This document shows, in pieces, positions 21,822 to 35,754 of a stretch of DNA of 64,000 nucleotides. Every line of letters starts with the position of its first letter. Positions within the stretch are counted from its first letter, which is position 1. The position numbers were made by a program, and so were the translations under genes. The DNA is taken from contig NC_057788.1 in NCBI RefSeq assembly GCF_014905175.1, positions 10,106,001 through 10,170,000 on the forward strand, written 5' to 3'. Origin of the DNA: Aphidius gifuensis. Taxonomy: Eukaryota > Arthropoda > Insecta > Hymenoptera > Braconidae. The notes under the pieces were generated by a model. It made no database searches. It was not told where the DNA came from and saw only the letters and a program-made list of their open reading frames with translations.

Positions 21822-24149
21822 GCTCTAAGTAGAAAGTAGAAATGTCCCAAGTTAAAATATCACAAAAACCCTTCAATATCAAACACACCCCCATATAAAC
21901 CCAAAAAACAGATTAACAGTAAACAAAGTGTGAGAGTGACCCATGGTACTTAATACATGGTGTGTCTCATCAGTATAAAAGTGAGCATATATATCTATAT
22001 AAGAGCGAGACTTGAGTTCAAGAGGGAAAGAGGATGTATAAAAGGGCACAAGAGAATATATTGATAGTCGGCTCAAAACTCCATTAGGGTCGGCACAGTA
22101 TTTTCTCTTGTAAATATACGAAAATGCTATCCCATTATTTACTGGTTAATTGGATTAATGAGACTCGTTATTTCAGTAGGGCCAGTACGCGGGTACATCC
22201 TATCTTCGTAAAATAGTTTACCTATATAGTCATATTGTATACATGCAAGGGTATATAAAAGATATATACAAGAATGTGATTGGGTGGTAGCTTGAAAATT
22301 TATATACAATAATATACTGAGGTGAGTTTAGGATTTTATCTCTTCTCTATTTTACAAATAAAATAAAAAATGAGTGTGGCTGTCGCGTGGAAAAATACCA
22401 CCTTCAAGTGTCTCTAAGAAAAACAAAAGAAAATGAAAAAATAAATGAATAAATATTTAAAAAGAATCTAAGTATCGTAATTTTATTTTATCAATTAATT
22501 ATTAATTTAATTAATTAAAAATTATGTCCTTTAATATTTAGCTATCAATTTACAAAAATTTCTATTAATTAATTTTATATTTCCTTTTTGAAGGGAATAA
22601 TTTTTTGTTAATTTTTCTTCTTGATCAGAAATTGTATGATGTTTGGCGACCGTATGAAAAAAAAACAATGTAAATGATGAAAAACTTTGTTAATCCAACA
22701 ATCTCTTTAAAATTAAAACAAACATAAAAAAAAAAAATTAATTAATTTATAATGTTGATGAGGGAATATATAAATAAATAAAAAATCTAATATATACAAA
22801 TATAGTAGTATAAGTACATATAAAGAAAAGCAGGAGAATCTCAGAAAAGCATGTAGCAGATATGGTGATGGAACGTAGAATTCAGGGAAGTCAAGTTCTC
22901 TCTTTCTCTCTCTTTCTTATTAACTGACAGGTGCAGCAAATGCACTTTCTGTTTGAATATCGCACGAGACAGTATAGATATATATATTTTTTTATATATA
23001 TGATTTATTTTAATTCATTTTATTTATTTATTTTTTGATATGATGGTGTTTTGCACGTGGCAACTTGCCATATTACATATAAGCAATAACAACACTCGTT
23101 TTATATCATAAAACAAAACTACTTGAATTTTATATTTCATATATGGATTGTCATCAAACTTGGTATCTCGTCGTCATTACCTTCAACGTTAAGGCATACC
23201 AATTTTTCTTTCAGCTTCTTTTTTTGGCAACATGGTATTTTTATAATAGCTCATAAAAAAAATTTCAAAAAAAAAATTAAATAAACTTTAAATAAAAATC
23301 AATATAAATAATTATATATCTATGTCATTAAAAATCAATATAAGAACATTGGAATTTTTTTTTTAAACAAGTTTTTAATTTACCCCAATATGACCAATGA
23401 AATCATTAATTTAAATAAATCATTGTGGAGCAATAAATGTAGTAACTACATAATAAGGAGTTGAAATAGAAAAAAAAAATAATAATAAAAGTAAAAATAA
23501 ATTACTGAGAGAGAAGAGAAAATAAAGTTGTACGAGTGAATATATATAATACAAAGGTATATAAAATAAACTTTTAAACTAAATCGAAAATGAAGATTCA
23601 TTAATCAACAAATACAAAAAGTGTAAGACATCATGATATTGTATATGAAGGGGTGTATAAACCATCAGTGTTGATTCATTATTATATTGAAATAAAATTA
23701 ATGAGATACACAGAAATGTACTTGACTTGTACATTTCCCAAATGATTTATCAATTCAATATATAAATAACCTGATTTCTTTTAATATTTTTTTTTTTTAT
23801 CAAATGAAAAATATTGAAAGCATAAGTGTTAAAAAAAATAAGCAAAAAGGGGTACTTAAAATGTATATACATATAAACACAAATTGACACGTGCATATAT
23901 ACAAAAATGAATGATGAAAAAAATATATTTAAAAGCATTTTAAATTACAAGCTTTGAGGGCATAAATGTCACAAACACATGACGACATACAGGGGTCACT
24001 AGTGGACACATACACACAAGTATTTGTCAGACTGGACTTTACTCCCTATGGCATCCCTCTCTATATCTTCAGCATATATGTTTTGCCTCAACCCTATAAG
24101 TACTCCTTCCCTAAAATATCATCTCTCCCTACCAATTTTATTTTGCGAC

Positions 24150-24360
24150 AATTCGTACAAGCGGGGGTGTAAAGATGGCGGCGATAGAAGCCCCGCGCGT
24201 CGGTTATGATAAGGCGATGCTTTAATGACAGTACGTTACTATGGTTACGAACGTATAGGGGCTGGCCAGCTAGAGTCGCGAATGTTAAGCGACGCCGACG
24301 CCAACGACCGCGATGCCTGGCATCGGTCGGTCAGTTCTGGGGCTAGACTAAAAGAGAGGG
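24150..24360 (+). promoter_or_regulatory. GC-rich island with promoter-like motifs
   Basis: This roughly 200-bp block is strikingly richer in G+C and CpG than its surroundings. It carries AAGATGGCGGC (24172-24182), the consensus of YY1/Pho-type sites found in core promoters and Polycomb elements. GTTACTATGGTTAC (24235-24248) resembles an imperfect RFX X-box and lies inside a TACGTT...AACGTA inverted repeat. The ATG in AAGATGG opens a frame of only 16 codons. A promoter or first exon is plausible but no transcript is visible. Confidence 0.4.
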
Positions 24361-26363
24361 ATTATATAACGTTGAATGAAGAGTAAAGGGGGTTAACATC
24401 GAGCGGCCATTCTAGTGGACACTATACATTTGCAAAACTTTGAAACGTATGTCTCTCTATGTATGTTGCGCACGCATTTATATCATACAATATTTATTTT
24501 ATATATGTATGTATATCTACACTATTTTTTTATTATATTCCATCTTTATCACTCTCAATTTTATACTCAAGAAATAAGTAAATATATAGATGGGTGTAAT
24601 GTCCAACACCACATGACCATCTCATTTCAATTTCTCAATGATTCTCCCTCTTTAATTCTGTACCAAGTAATGCTCATTTCTTTTCACAATTACACAAACA
24701 CAATACACTTTACATTTTCATAGTAAATTTTAAAAAATTGCATCAAATAAGTCGTAATTTATCTTCGTTTTTTTACTCTTTAACTCGGCTTTTGTCTATT
24801 TATTTGTAAATTTTGACGACGACTTTCTTTGTGAGGCATCACAGTATATTTACTACTATACTGAAAACAACAACTTTAGAGTTACTCTATGACAATAGAA
24901 CATTATCTACCTTGAAGTATACACCGGACACCAAAACCTCCTTGAATTGACAATGTAATTTTGAAATTACACCATTACAAGTATACTTGTGTGTACCTAA
25001 ACTATGTGTGACTATTAAATTAAATAATTATTTTCATCATCGTGTTCAATCATCACATAAATTCTTAAGTAATATATATTATAAATTTAACCAAAATTAT
25101 TTTACAGCTCAACACTTACTATTTAACAATTGATTTATAAAAAAATCTTTCAAAATCTTGATAGTATTTTGTGAAAATTTGATAGGTTCTTGAGGTAAAA
25201 TGTTGAAATACCAAATGTTTAATGAAGCATTACCAAAGTTTTGAGTGTGCTTACCTACTAAAAATTACCCTCAATAAATATATATATATACGTTGACTGG
25301 TTTTCGGTATGTGATGCTTTGATTGAGGTAAAATTATCAAAGGAAACACATCAAAGAATGTATTTGAGATATCCATATACACAAACAAACAAACCTTAAC
25401 GCACACACATCAACCCACCCACCCCCCACACACACACGCATATACCCATTTCCCACATTTCTTCTACATGCATGCGTCTATCTATATATAAACTATTGAT
25501 TCTTTCTCACTATCAAAAATCTCGGGGCATCTTTGCTCCAACGAAAAACGAGGTAAACCGCAATAATCTGGTTTTGGTTAATTTTTTTTTTTTTTTTTTT
25601 TTTATCAATCTGATCAGTTAATCAATAAAATTATATATGAAAAGTAAAATATCTTTGTAAATTTTTAGACATAAAAATCTTCAATGATCATATAAAAAAT
25701 GCCTCGTCATAGATAATAATGAACATGTAATTTAAAATTGCAAAAAATCCCTATTACATGTTTTTTATATATGACATGTGACATGGTCGACTAATGACAA
25801 CAAGTCAATAAAATACAACAAAGAAATAAAAAAAATTCATGAATAATGTGTAATGTTTATTCTCAAAGATATATAAAATCTAAAACGTTGAAGAAGAAAA
25901 CAATTCTAGCATAGAAAAGAGTTATCTAGGGACATTGAAGATATTTATGATGTTGAAGAAAAATACGAGTGCATTATGGATGCAATAGAGCAAACTCTTG
26001 GTTCCTTCATAGATTTACTCAACCATGTCTGCAAATACATATATCTACAAATATTTATACATACTAAGGATTGCTGGACTTTATACATCCCTTCTCAGTA
26101 TTTATTTATAATCAAATTCCCTAGTATACACATACACTGCAGTGTGTGTATATATATTATATATTGAGAAAAGCAATGGTAAAGTCCAACGATGCGCATT
26201 GCCCAAGCTTGAATTTCTATTCGATTCGTACGTGCATACAAAAAAAAATATAAAAAAAGGGGGGAAAACTATACTTTCAAACCCCTACATAGTGAAGAAT
26301 TTACTGAAAAACCTTCGTGTCCTCACAACTTACCCTCTACCTCTCATCCGTTGTATAAACCAA

Positions 26364-26381
26364 GTGTGTGTGTGTGTGTGT
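26364..26381 (+). repeat. GT microsatellite
   Basis: An uninterrupted GT run of about nine units, followed shortly by an 18-20-base A run. Confidence 0.9.
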
Positions 26382-29300
26382 TTGTCCCTCAAACCTTGAG
26401 AAAAAAAAAAAAAAAAAAACCCTATATCTCTATGTCCTTCTTTTGTATGACTCATCCCTTTTCTTGTCCTTGTTCTTTTTCGATTTTATTTTTCTCTATA
26501 TTTTATACTTTACTACCTTATTTTCTACGTGTTCTACCAAGACGTTGTATTCACAAATTCCCTCATCGGTCAATTTAAAAATCAATATTGACCAAGGAAC
26601 AGCCAATCCTTTATTTATCAACGCGGATTGGTGGCTTCCGAATGAAGAAAAAAAAGAAGAAGAAATACAAACTCACTGTGGATTTCAAAATTCTAAAAAA
26701 AGCAAGAGCAGATTTTTTTTTTCTTTTTTTTCCATACCTTATGTTGTTACAAGAAAAAAAGTTTGAATAATATAACCATTTAGAATTTTTGATTTATTTT
26801 TTTGTTTTTTTTGGTTCTGATTAAATTGATAAACTATTATTTTCATGCGTCATGAAGAAAAATTTATAAATGAAATATAAAAAAATATATAGATATATGT
26901 ACTTGTAAATTGAAGTTGTATGCTATTGGTCGTAGAAAAGCAATAACCTCCAGTTGAGAATGCCGAGAATGGTATAAGAGTAAAAGGGAAGAACGTGATC
27001 TTGCTATTGGTCGAAAAGTCATCTGCCTTCTGAAACGGTCATATCATTTTTCTTGATCGTGTTCTGGCATCTAGGGTTCATTGCGATATATACCGTCATA
27101 TACCGATGTTTGTATATAGAAGTATGCAAGTGATGAGAATACGAGGGAGAAAAAACCGTACAAAAAAAAATAAAAAATAAACCAAGGGTTTCAACCCTCA
27201 TACTGACTTATACATCATTCCAGAACCGCCTTCATACAATATCCATGTAGATATCAATATATCTTGTAGGTTTAGATAAACATTAAGAAATGGTCAATGA
27301 TTGACAATTAATTGTTATTCTCGATAAAAAAAAAACATAATAATCATCTGTAAAAATAAAAGTTGAAATAATAATATCATAGGAAATAAATACCATGAGA
27401 TTATTAATATTTATCTTTGTACTACAATCAAAAAAAACCCTTTCCAAAAAAAAAACAAAAAAAAAATGAAAATGAACAATTGATAGGGTCAGTCAAGTGC
27501 TTTGGCAGACAGTCAATGCTCGAGGCACACACACCACTGTAATTTCCTGTCTATCAAGAGCAATAATCAACGGTGAAAAAAAAACAAAATTAATTATTAT
27601 TTTTCAAAAAGTTTCTATTTTGATTTTTTTCATATATAAAAAATTGAAGGCAGGGGGAAGGGAGGAAGTAAATTTAATATTTTATATAAAGTTTTAAATG
27701 AAAAAAGCTTTAAATAAAATTCCAATGTAATTGTGGAATGTTGAATGTAGTGTTGAAAGTGCAAAGGCATATATAGAAATTATTTGAAGTTCAATAATAT
27801 GTCCATCTTTGGTTATATGTTATATACAATAGAGGGATATATAAACGAGGGACGCAAGCCTGGGCCAAATACTCGGCCACCGCGCAAACAGATCAATGCT
27901 CTGCGTTCCAATATAAACAGTATTATTGAAACAAAGCGGCCGGGCTAGTATAGTTGTATATGTATATATTGGAAACACGAAAAGGAGAATAAGAGAAGGA
28001 GGAAGAAGAGGAAGAGGAGAAAATTGTAGATAAAGAGTAAAGGGGGTAGAGAAAATAGGGTGAGACGAAGAGAATAAACGAGAGGCGTTTATAGTTATTT
28101 TCACGATGAGAGAAAGAGAGTAAAAAGCAATATATACATATCTAACTGCAAGTTGGGTGTGGGTTGTGATGTTTCTACAATTTCTGCCACTGGTGGATAT
28201 GGCTTTTGCAGAAAAGAGGGGAATACCAACAGCGGGGACGGGGGGAGGCAATGAACAAGGGGAGAAGAGTTATGTTGCCACGATATTGTGCTCCACGATT
28301 CAACCCAGAGATACTATAAAATATATAGTTGTCTAACAAACACAAACTGATATTCTATATATATTTTAAATTACATAAAATTATAATACAGTACATAAAT
28401 AAATATATAACTTGTAATAAACATTATTATAGTCAGTATCGTGTGAAAATTAGTACACATGTCACAAACAAATATAATTTTAAACATATATTTTATACTT
28501 CAACATTCATGTATCAATATAAAACATGAAAAAAAAATATATACTGATATTTTGTACAATTAATTTTCCAATTGATTGGATATTTACTGATTTTCTCATT
28601 AATTTTACCAACTATTTATACGTCAAAGTTCTCTGACCTAATTAATCAACACTACCATCAGCCAGCTCTGAATATATCTCCAGCATAAATTTTTAACCTC
28701 ACGTTATTTACAAAAAAAAAAAAGCTCAAAGTGTCTGTTGTAAAACCAAGAATATATGGTAAAATATCCAATCAAAAAGCAACTGCAGTACATATATATT
28801 TATGATATATAAAAAAAGCAAAATAATTTCTCCTCGTTTTCATATATATTAGCTGTAAAAAAGGTTGGTAAGTATGAGAAGTCTAATCAAACGAACGAGA
28901 TAATTCTTCCAATTCTCATTTATTGGATATCGCAATATATTGAAGGAAAAATAGGAGGATAGTCCTCCAGCAATGAGAAATTATAAAAAAAAAAAAAAAG
29001 CAGCTAGAAATTAAGCAAGAGAGAAAGAGAATTATATTTCGCCTCTGGGGAAATCGAAATTGTATCCGCGAACGTGAGATTTTTCATTACAAGCCGATGA
29101 ACCCCGCGTTTGTTATATATAAAAAAAAAAAAAGAGAGAAAGAGTATAACATTGGCCGCGCGTTTGCCCATTTGCCCTGCCACACCAACTTCTCGGAGGT
29201 TCCGATAAAGGATTAATAGAAGTTATAAAGTAAAACCTGAAGCGAGGTGGAGGAACATTACGTGACCTGACTTTCTGATCGAGTGTGCTTTCTTCGCGGG

Positions 29301-30539
29301 GGTTATATGAGGTTATATAGAAAGGACAAAAGAAATAACAAGGATAAAAAAAAAGTAGAATGAGGTAGTACTGGAGGTTTAGTCATGTATATATGACGAG
29401 GAAGAGAGGAAAGAGTAAAGAAATATATAAAAAAAAAAGCATAGAGAGGAAGTTGGTTATATTGCTAGTTCTACACAGTCATTTCTCATCCACTTTTACA
29501 GCTCATGCGCGTTATATCTGACCAATAGAATGATTCTACTGAGACGACGCTGAGGTCCATCTCTTTTTTTTTATGTGTATTCAACGGTGTTGCTGACCGA
29601 ACCTCAAAACTCCCTCTCATATCATTCTCCTCTTGCGTCACAATCTATATTTGCCATGGGCCCTTAATTATTTCAAGACTTACCGATATTGGAAATTTAT
29701 CAAATGATCCTTTATTTCCTTAATCAAAGGTAATCTTTAAAATATATATTTAAAAAAATTATTTAGGTGACAATACATAACATATTGAGAGAAAAAAAAA
29801 AGGAAAAGGAAAGCTACAATCTTTCATCTTTCTGAGCAATGCAAGTCTCGTTTGTTCGCAGATAAAAAAAAAAAAAAAAAAGAGCATAAAAATTTAAAGA
29901 AAAGAGAAAGATTCTTGTACTGACGAGAATTGCCGACTGGAATGTCTAATCAGTCGGGTAGATTGCATTAGTAAGGCTAATTAACCGAGCACAATGCTCT
30001 GATAATATTAAAGTGTGTCTCGACGTGCTGCAGGTAAAGGCGCGGTTGTCGAATTATATATACCCCTTTTTTTTATTTTTTTTATTTATCTTATTTTATC
30101 TCTCTACTCATGCTTGTAACCCCTGGTTTTCTGTCGAAACTATAATCTCATTCAAAACACGACACAGAAGACCAAAATTCTATTTTACGTTTTTTCTAAA
30201 GTGGACCTAGATATAAATAATTTGTAACTATACAAACAATAGATTAAAAATAAAAAAAAAAAAGGTGACAAAGTTATACTATACAGATAGAGAGGCAAAA
30301 GTTTACATGAAAGTAAAAATGTCCTGCTGAATTGTGAGCAACTACTCGGTTATTCATGTCGTTACTTGCAGTCATGCTCGTCGACGCGCTTGACTAAACA
30401 GACTATACGATCAAAAAAGTAAGCGGGGCAATACAATGTGTATGTTTCTCAAAGCCCGACACATATATCCAAAAAATAAAAAAACAATTTTTTAAAATTA
30501 AATTATAAACGTAAATACATTTAATTTTTATTTCTATAT

Positions 30540-31802
30540 GATAAGAAATCTGCAGCCAAAAATGCTGTAAATGTATATAGTCAAGCAACATTAATGTACA
30601 GTAAAATTCGGTAGTTGCGTGGGAAGCCCACGAGGATTCACAAAAATTTCTTATACAGTAAAAAGTAAACAAAACAAAAAATAAAAGAAAAGAAGAAATA
30701 AATAAGAACTTATTGTTTAAGCCATCAAAATGAAAATGTAACGTGTTTATTGATTTTTAAAAAATAAACCATTATTGACTATAATTGACTAAAATTTCCT
30801 ACTTTCTTTTGTAATATAATTGATTGTACAGCTGTGTACATATATTTATATATAAATTTTGATAAACGTTCAGGTAATAAATATTCACTGTACAGTCATT
30901 AATTTATATCACAAAATGATACATCAGAAATATTAATTGAAATTTTACTTGCTGTTTAAAGATTAGTTTTTGCAACAATAAGCGATACAAAGGTTGATTC
31001 AATTGATTTAATCATCGAACAAGTTGTTGGATCTTCATTATTATCCTGAATTTCAATTATTATTTCTCATGTATCATTTTGTGATAGAAATGTTTGTACA
31101 TCCAATACTACTTTTGTAACAAAAGTTTTGTTTTAGTAATATTGAAACAGAAGATGTTTTACAAAATTTAAAAAAAAAATTCTGAGAACAAAACAAAATG
31201 ATCATAAAGAAAACACAAAATTACAAAAATCAAAATATGTGTTTTGTTAAATCTAAGACCTACTTATTGAATACATACATGTATGTGAAAATTTATTAAT
31301 ACTTTAGTCAAAAGTTTTCTTTTTGATTATTGCTATTAATACATTTACAAATTACTTATTCTCATTTTATAATAATATTATTTTTAAATTTATTGTTTTG
31401 TAAAAACAATTAATTGTCACTTAATAAAACTTTGAAATTTTCGGAGAAAATTCGGAGAAATTTTCCCACATATTTCTCCGTTTGACGTCGGTAATGATTA
31501 TTATTACACCACTACAGAAATATTTGCTGTAAATTTCTCTCCGTGTACGTTTTAAAAATTTTCATAAATTTAATTTTAATTTAATTATATAAAATAATAA
31601 AGGTTCAATTCGGTAATATTTAGCACAAAGTATTTAGCATGAACTCAAGACTTCAAATATTCCTGTAAACTACAGTAAAAATTTAGATAAAATATAATAA
31701 TTATTATTATAATAAGTGGAAATTAGTCAACGAAATGATGTTGGCCATGATTATATCACTCGACATCACTTCAGTAATATTTGCTGCGGAAATCTCTCCG
31801 TG
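30540..31802. mobile_element. CACGGAGAG-type MITE composite, most complete copy
   Basis: From left to right it has a degenerate end (AAGAAATCTGCAGC), the AGTAGTTGCG...CACGAGGATT block, a GCCATCAAAATGAAAATGTA block, and the palindromic element (30889-31100). Next come the AAGACCTACTTATTGAA block, an internal end CTCTCCGTGTA at about 31540-31550, and the final end GCGGAAATCTCTCCGTGTA at 31784-31804. Both right-hand ends are followed by TA, as expected for Tc1/mariner-type insertions. No transposase is encoded. Confidence 0.75.
30889..31100. repeat. 210-bp palindromic MITE, copy 5
   Basis: Arms TGTACAGTCATT... and ...AATGTTTGTACA, with a 3-4-bp insertion in the left arm. Nested within the composite. 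Confidence 0.8.
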
Positions 31803-32922
31803 TATTTATTAAATATAATATACCTTGGGGAGTTATTTAAAAAAAAAAAAACGTATGTTAAAAAATAGTCGACATATTTTTAACATATATTTATCCCCTC
31901 ACTGTTATGGCTATAATCATCCTAATGTCAAACATGGTAACGAGTGTAATGGTTGAAGCTGTGGCATAGATACAGCAAAAAGTATAAAGGGGAGACAATG
32001 CTTACCAAATAACCGGATGGGGGCAACAACAACGTTATGTTATAGATATTTATATATATATATACCAACCCCTCTTGTCCCTTAAAAAAAATTTACTTTC
32101 CTCTCTATGGAACAATTTATCTATATTATACCCTCAGTTGCTTTCACTGTATATTTTGACAGGGACAGCATTATTAAATGCCCAGTATATATCTGATCCC
32201 CGACACCCTTAATCTACATATTATAGGGTTACCTACGCGTGACCAGTCACAACGTATATATCTTTCTCTTTTTACATCCCCATTCTGTTTATATAATCAT
32301 ACATCAGTTGCCTAAACTTTGCATCATATAAATTATGCTTAATAATTCCTTTTCTTTTTTTTTTTTCGCCTCATGTTAAGCATTGTTATGACATTATATA
32401 TAAGAATAAACTAAATACCCATCAGAAAATGAAAGTAAAGAAAAAAAAAAAAAGACATAGGATATACTTTTTGACATTGAAAAGGGCTTGTGCTTTCCGG
32501 TATCTTGTCGTAATAGTTGCCCTAATGATCCATTGCCAAAAACCAGTCGGGGATATGTACTGTAATTCTCGGCACGCTTCCCGTCACGTGGCTTTTTTTT
32601 TTTTCTTGCTCATCTTTATACTGCTACAATGACTATACAACTACTCTTGTATCACACTACTAGTCAATGCCACTGTCATCTCACCCGTGATTCTCTTAAA
32701 CTCTCGACAATTTGACGCAGCATTTTATCTGTACAAGCGGGGATATAAGATTACAAGGCGTACATTACTAATTTTTTTCGTTCACACAGCATAATAAATA
32801 GTCTTTTTTTTTTATTGGTACCCTTGATTTATTTTATTTTGAGTAAAACCATATGAACCATTTCATCTTAATGATAAGCAAAAATATATCTGTTCCATTT
32901 ATCATAAGTTATGAATCATAAC
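31803..32922. other. AT-rich stretch without recognised genes
   Basis: Short GC-richer islands (31920-32010, 32490-32700) sit among T and A runs. No splice-flanked frame or domain was found. Confidence 0.4.
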
Positions 32923-34345
32923 AAACGAAGAGAAATCCGCAGCAAATATTACTGTAGTGATGTGGTGATGTAATCATGGCCAACATCATTCGGCGACTAC
33001 TTCCCACTTAATATGATCATTATTTCTATATATTTTATCTAAATATCAACTGTAGTTTGCAGGAATGTTTTAAGTCTTGAGTTAATAGTCTACTTTTTGC
33101 TAAATATTACTGAATTGAACCTTTATTATTTTATATAATTAAATTAAAATTAAATTTCTAAAAACTAATAAAACACACACGAAGAGAAATCCACAGCAAA
33201 TATTTCTGTAGTGGTGTAATAATAATCATGGCCGACGTCATGCGGAGAAATGTGTGGAACAATTTCTCCAAATTTTCTCCGAAAATCTCAAAGTTCTATT
33301 AAGTGACAATTAATTTTTTTTACAAAACAATGAACATAAAAATTATATTATTTTAGAATAAAAAAAATTAATTTTTAAATGTATTTATAGCAATAATCAA
33401 AAAGAAAACTTTTGAATGAACTATTATTAAATTTTCACATACATGTATATATTCAATAAGTAGGTCTTAGGTTTAACAAAAAGACCTTCATACATATTTT
33501 GTAATTTTGCAAACACATACGTTTATTAATTTTAAGTAATACCTGTTTTTTTTTTTTTTTTTAATTTTTTTTTTCGTAGAAAGTCGTCTCTGTCAAGACT
33601 ATATTGAGAGTTGAGACAGTAGTAATATTGAATGGGCAGACATCTATATTACAAAATAATACATTAGAAATATTAATTGAAATACAGAATAATAATAAAG
33701 ATGCAAGAGCTTGTTTAATGATTAAATCAATCGAATCAACACTTGTATCAGTTATTGTTTCAAATACTGTACTTTGAACACCAAGTAAAATTCCAATTAA
33801 TATTTCTGATGTATTATTTTGTGATATAAATAATTGTACAATCAATTATATCACAAAACGAAGTAGGAAATTTTAGTCAAATTTTCCACTTATTATAATA
33901 TTTATTATTGTATTTTGTCTAAATAACAACTTTTAGGAATATTTGAAGTCTTGGGTTAATAGTATACTTTATGCTAAATATTACTGAAGCTTATAGTAAT
34001 TTTTCCCGCAAGATGACACGAATATTGAGTGTAATCTAGTGTGTTCTTAACGCCTTTAAAAAATGTATATTATTTTATTTTATTTATGAACCCAAATAAA
34101 AATGTGTTGAAATACATGCGATAATTATATAATGGTTTATTTTTCAAAAATTAATAGACATGTTACATTTTTATTTTGATGGCTTAAACAATGAGTTCTT
34201 TTTTAATGTTTTTTTTAAAAACAATTTTTACTGTAATGTAATAGAAAATTTTAGTTAAATCTGGTGGTTCCCCACGCAACTTCTAAAGTTTACTTAATAC
34301 TAAATTGAAATGAGCTCCAGTATCTGCAGTATTTTTTGCAAGAAA
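32923..34345. mobile_element. CACGGAGAG-type MITE composite, opposite orientation
   Basis: Starts AACGAAGAGAAATCCGCAGC, has a second internal end CACGAAGAGAAATCCACAGC at 33179, and continues with the GCGGAGAAATGTG block and the palindromic element (33634-33840). It finishes with TTTTAGTTAAATCTGGTGG and a degenerate GTATCTGCAGTATTTTTTGC. It is the mirror image of the 30.5-31.8 kb copy, about 1.1 kb away. Confidence 0.75.
33634..33840. repeat. 210-bp palindromic MITE, copy 6
   Basis: Left arm eroded (GCAGACATCTATATTAC), right arm intact (ATATAAATAATTGTACA). The centre is in the same orientation as copies 2 and 3. Confidence 0.75.
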
Positions 34346-34939
34346 AAAAAAAGATCCAAAGTTTTTTCCAATAATGACAAGACAGTTAAAAAAAAAATGA
34401 AATGAATGTTATAATTTATTATTACAGTATAATAAAAATAAATTAAAATTAAAAAATTTAATGAGTATCTTCAGACATTGATTATTATCGCAACATTTTG
34501 AGTAATAATTGTGGTACAAGTACGAGGTCGCGCCAAGCGCAATTTAATTTTCAGGCGATATTATAATTAAGTGTTTTCGATGAAGGTAATGGTTGGCGTC
34601 ACGTCAAGTAAATTTTAACTCCTACATTTGTATATGGATATACCTATGTGCTTATAAGTCTCGACATTGAACAATCAGCGTGCCGATGTTAGCCGTCACG
34701 CAAACAACTCTTATTCGTACCTGGTAGAAGTAGTAACTCTATTCAAAGACTCTCAATTGTAATTGAAAAAAATTAAAAAATGAGAACAAATGAGTGTGGT
34801 TTTGAAAATAATAAAAAAATTTTAAAAAACCACAAATTGATTTCAAAAAAAAAAAAAAACATACTACAACGTTTTCAATTAATTAGAAAGAGTATACATA
34901 TAGAAAAAAGGGATAATTAGTGGCCAGGCTTAGGTTGCT

Positions 34940-35200
34940 ATATGAGGCTGCTGGGGTAAAATTTTCTTCGATATTTCTCGGATATTTTTTCGCTTATCTC
35001 CTATTATTTCCTCGGATATTTTTCGCTTATCTCCGATTCCGTTTTACTCAGATATTTCTATGTTTTTCTCCGCATTACTCTGCTGTACTCCGATTTACTC
35101 CCCATATTTTCAAAGAGTAATCGGAGTAAAGCGAAGAATTTTTTTATTCTGATTATCTCCGTCTTTTTCCGATGCTAATATTGGTGAATTATTTTTCTCA
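34940..35200 (+). repeat. CTCCG-rich imperfect tandem repeat
   Basis: Units of about 35 bp resembling TCGGATATTTTTCGCTTATC recur at least three times and grade into TTCTCCGCATTACTCTGC. A related string (GTTCCGCATTACTCAGC) reappears at about 36105-36123, so similar sequence brackets the coding relic at 35.75-36.09 kb. Related CTCCG-rich sequence also occurs at 58570-58690. Confidence 0.55.
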
Positions 35201-35537
35201 TAAATATTATCCTTTGGGTTTTAATTCGCGTGCACGACAATACAATTGTGATATTTGTTTTACACCATTGATACTTGCTGATTCATATATAGACATTTGA
35301 TTTATCTTTTTTTTTTTTTCTTTCAAGATTCAAAGGCAAGGTACAAAGACACGATAAATTAAAATATAATTTCAACATAAAATACTATAGTATTTATAAA
35401 ATACTATATTATTATTTGACATTAAGTATTTTCCTTTATGTTTATATGTATAACAGTAGAATTAAAGAATATAGAAGAACTTTAGATGAATAAAAACATC
35501 TATTGCTGCTTCGATGATCTCGGCAGATCAATTTTTA

Positions 35538-35591
35538 GTTATCGGATTGATAGTATAAATTATATACAGTTTATACTATCAATCCGATAAC
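35538..35591. repeat. perfect 22-bp-arm hairpin
   Basis: GTTATCGGATTGATAGTATA and two further bases are repeated in exact reverse complement after a 10-nt loop. Outer T/A runs extend the pairing. It could be a tiny fold-back element or a hairpin RNA locus. Confidence 0.75.
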
Positions 35592-35620
35592 CAAAAACCA
35601 ATAATATATTATATTATTGA

Positions 35621-35721
35621 TACCCAGATAGAAATGAAAGTCAATTTTTTGACTTCTCATATCAAATTACCATGTGAAGTCAAAAAGTGACCTCAAATTG
35701 ACTCTGATTTCTACCTGGGTA
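35621..35721. mobile_element. 101-bp fold-back MITE
   Basis: The ends TACCCAGATAGAAATGAAAG and CTCTGATTTCTACCTGGGTA are inverted repeats that continue through GTCAATTT / AAATTGAC and GACTTC / GAAGTC. Only a short AT centre is unpaired. Flanking TAT-like bases may be the target duplication. Confidence 0.75.
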
Positions 35722-35754
35722 TATATTGGTGCACTTGGTGTTCACAGACAAGGT

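Larger units (their letters stand above)
21823..30536. other. long gene-poor region with scattered GC-rich pockets
   Basis: Alternating A/T tracts, pyrimidine-rich and purine-rich blocks. Includes CA-rich 25383-25440 and a GT run at 26364-26381. GC-richer pockets lie at 24150-24360, 27840-27960 and 29090-29310. No gene with a recognisable domain or consistent exon chain was found. The region could be intergenic or intronic. Confidence 0.4.

Noticed and set aside
26142..26770. overlapping plus-strand frames up to 132 codons
   Set aside because: They run through a GT microsatellite and poly(A) tracts, and several frames are open at once, so the openness reflects composition.
27807..27830. miR-9-like string TCTTTGGTTAT
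   Set aside because: Similarity stops after 11 bases and the flanks do not fold into a precursor hairpin.
29361..29380. let-7-like string TGAGGTAGTACTGG
   Set aside because: Only the seed region matches. The rest differs from let-7, and no complementary arm lies within 100 nt.
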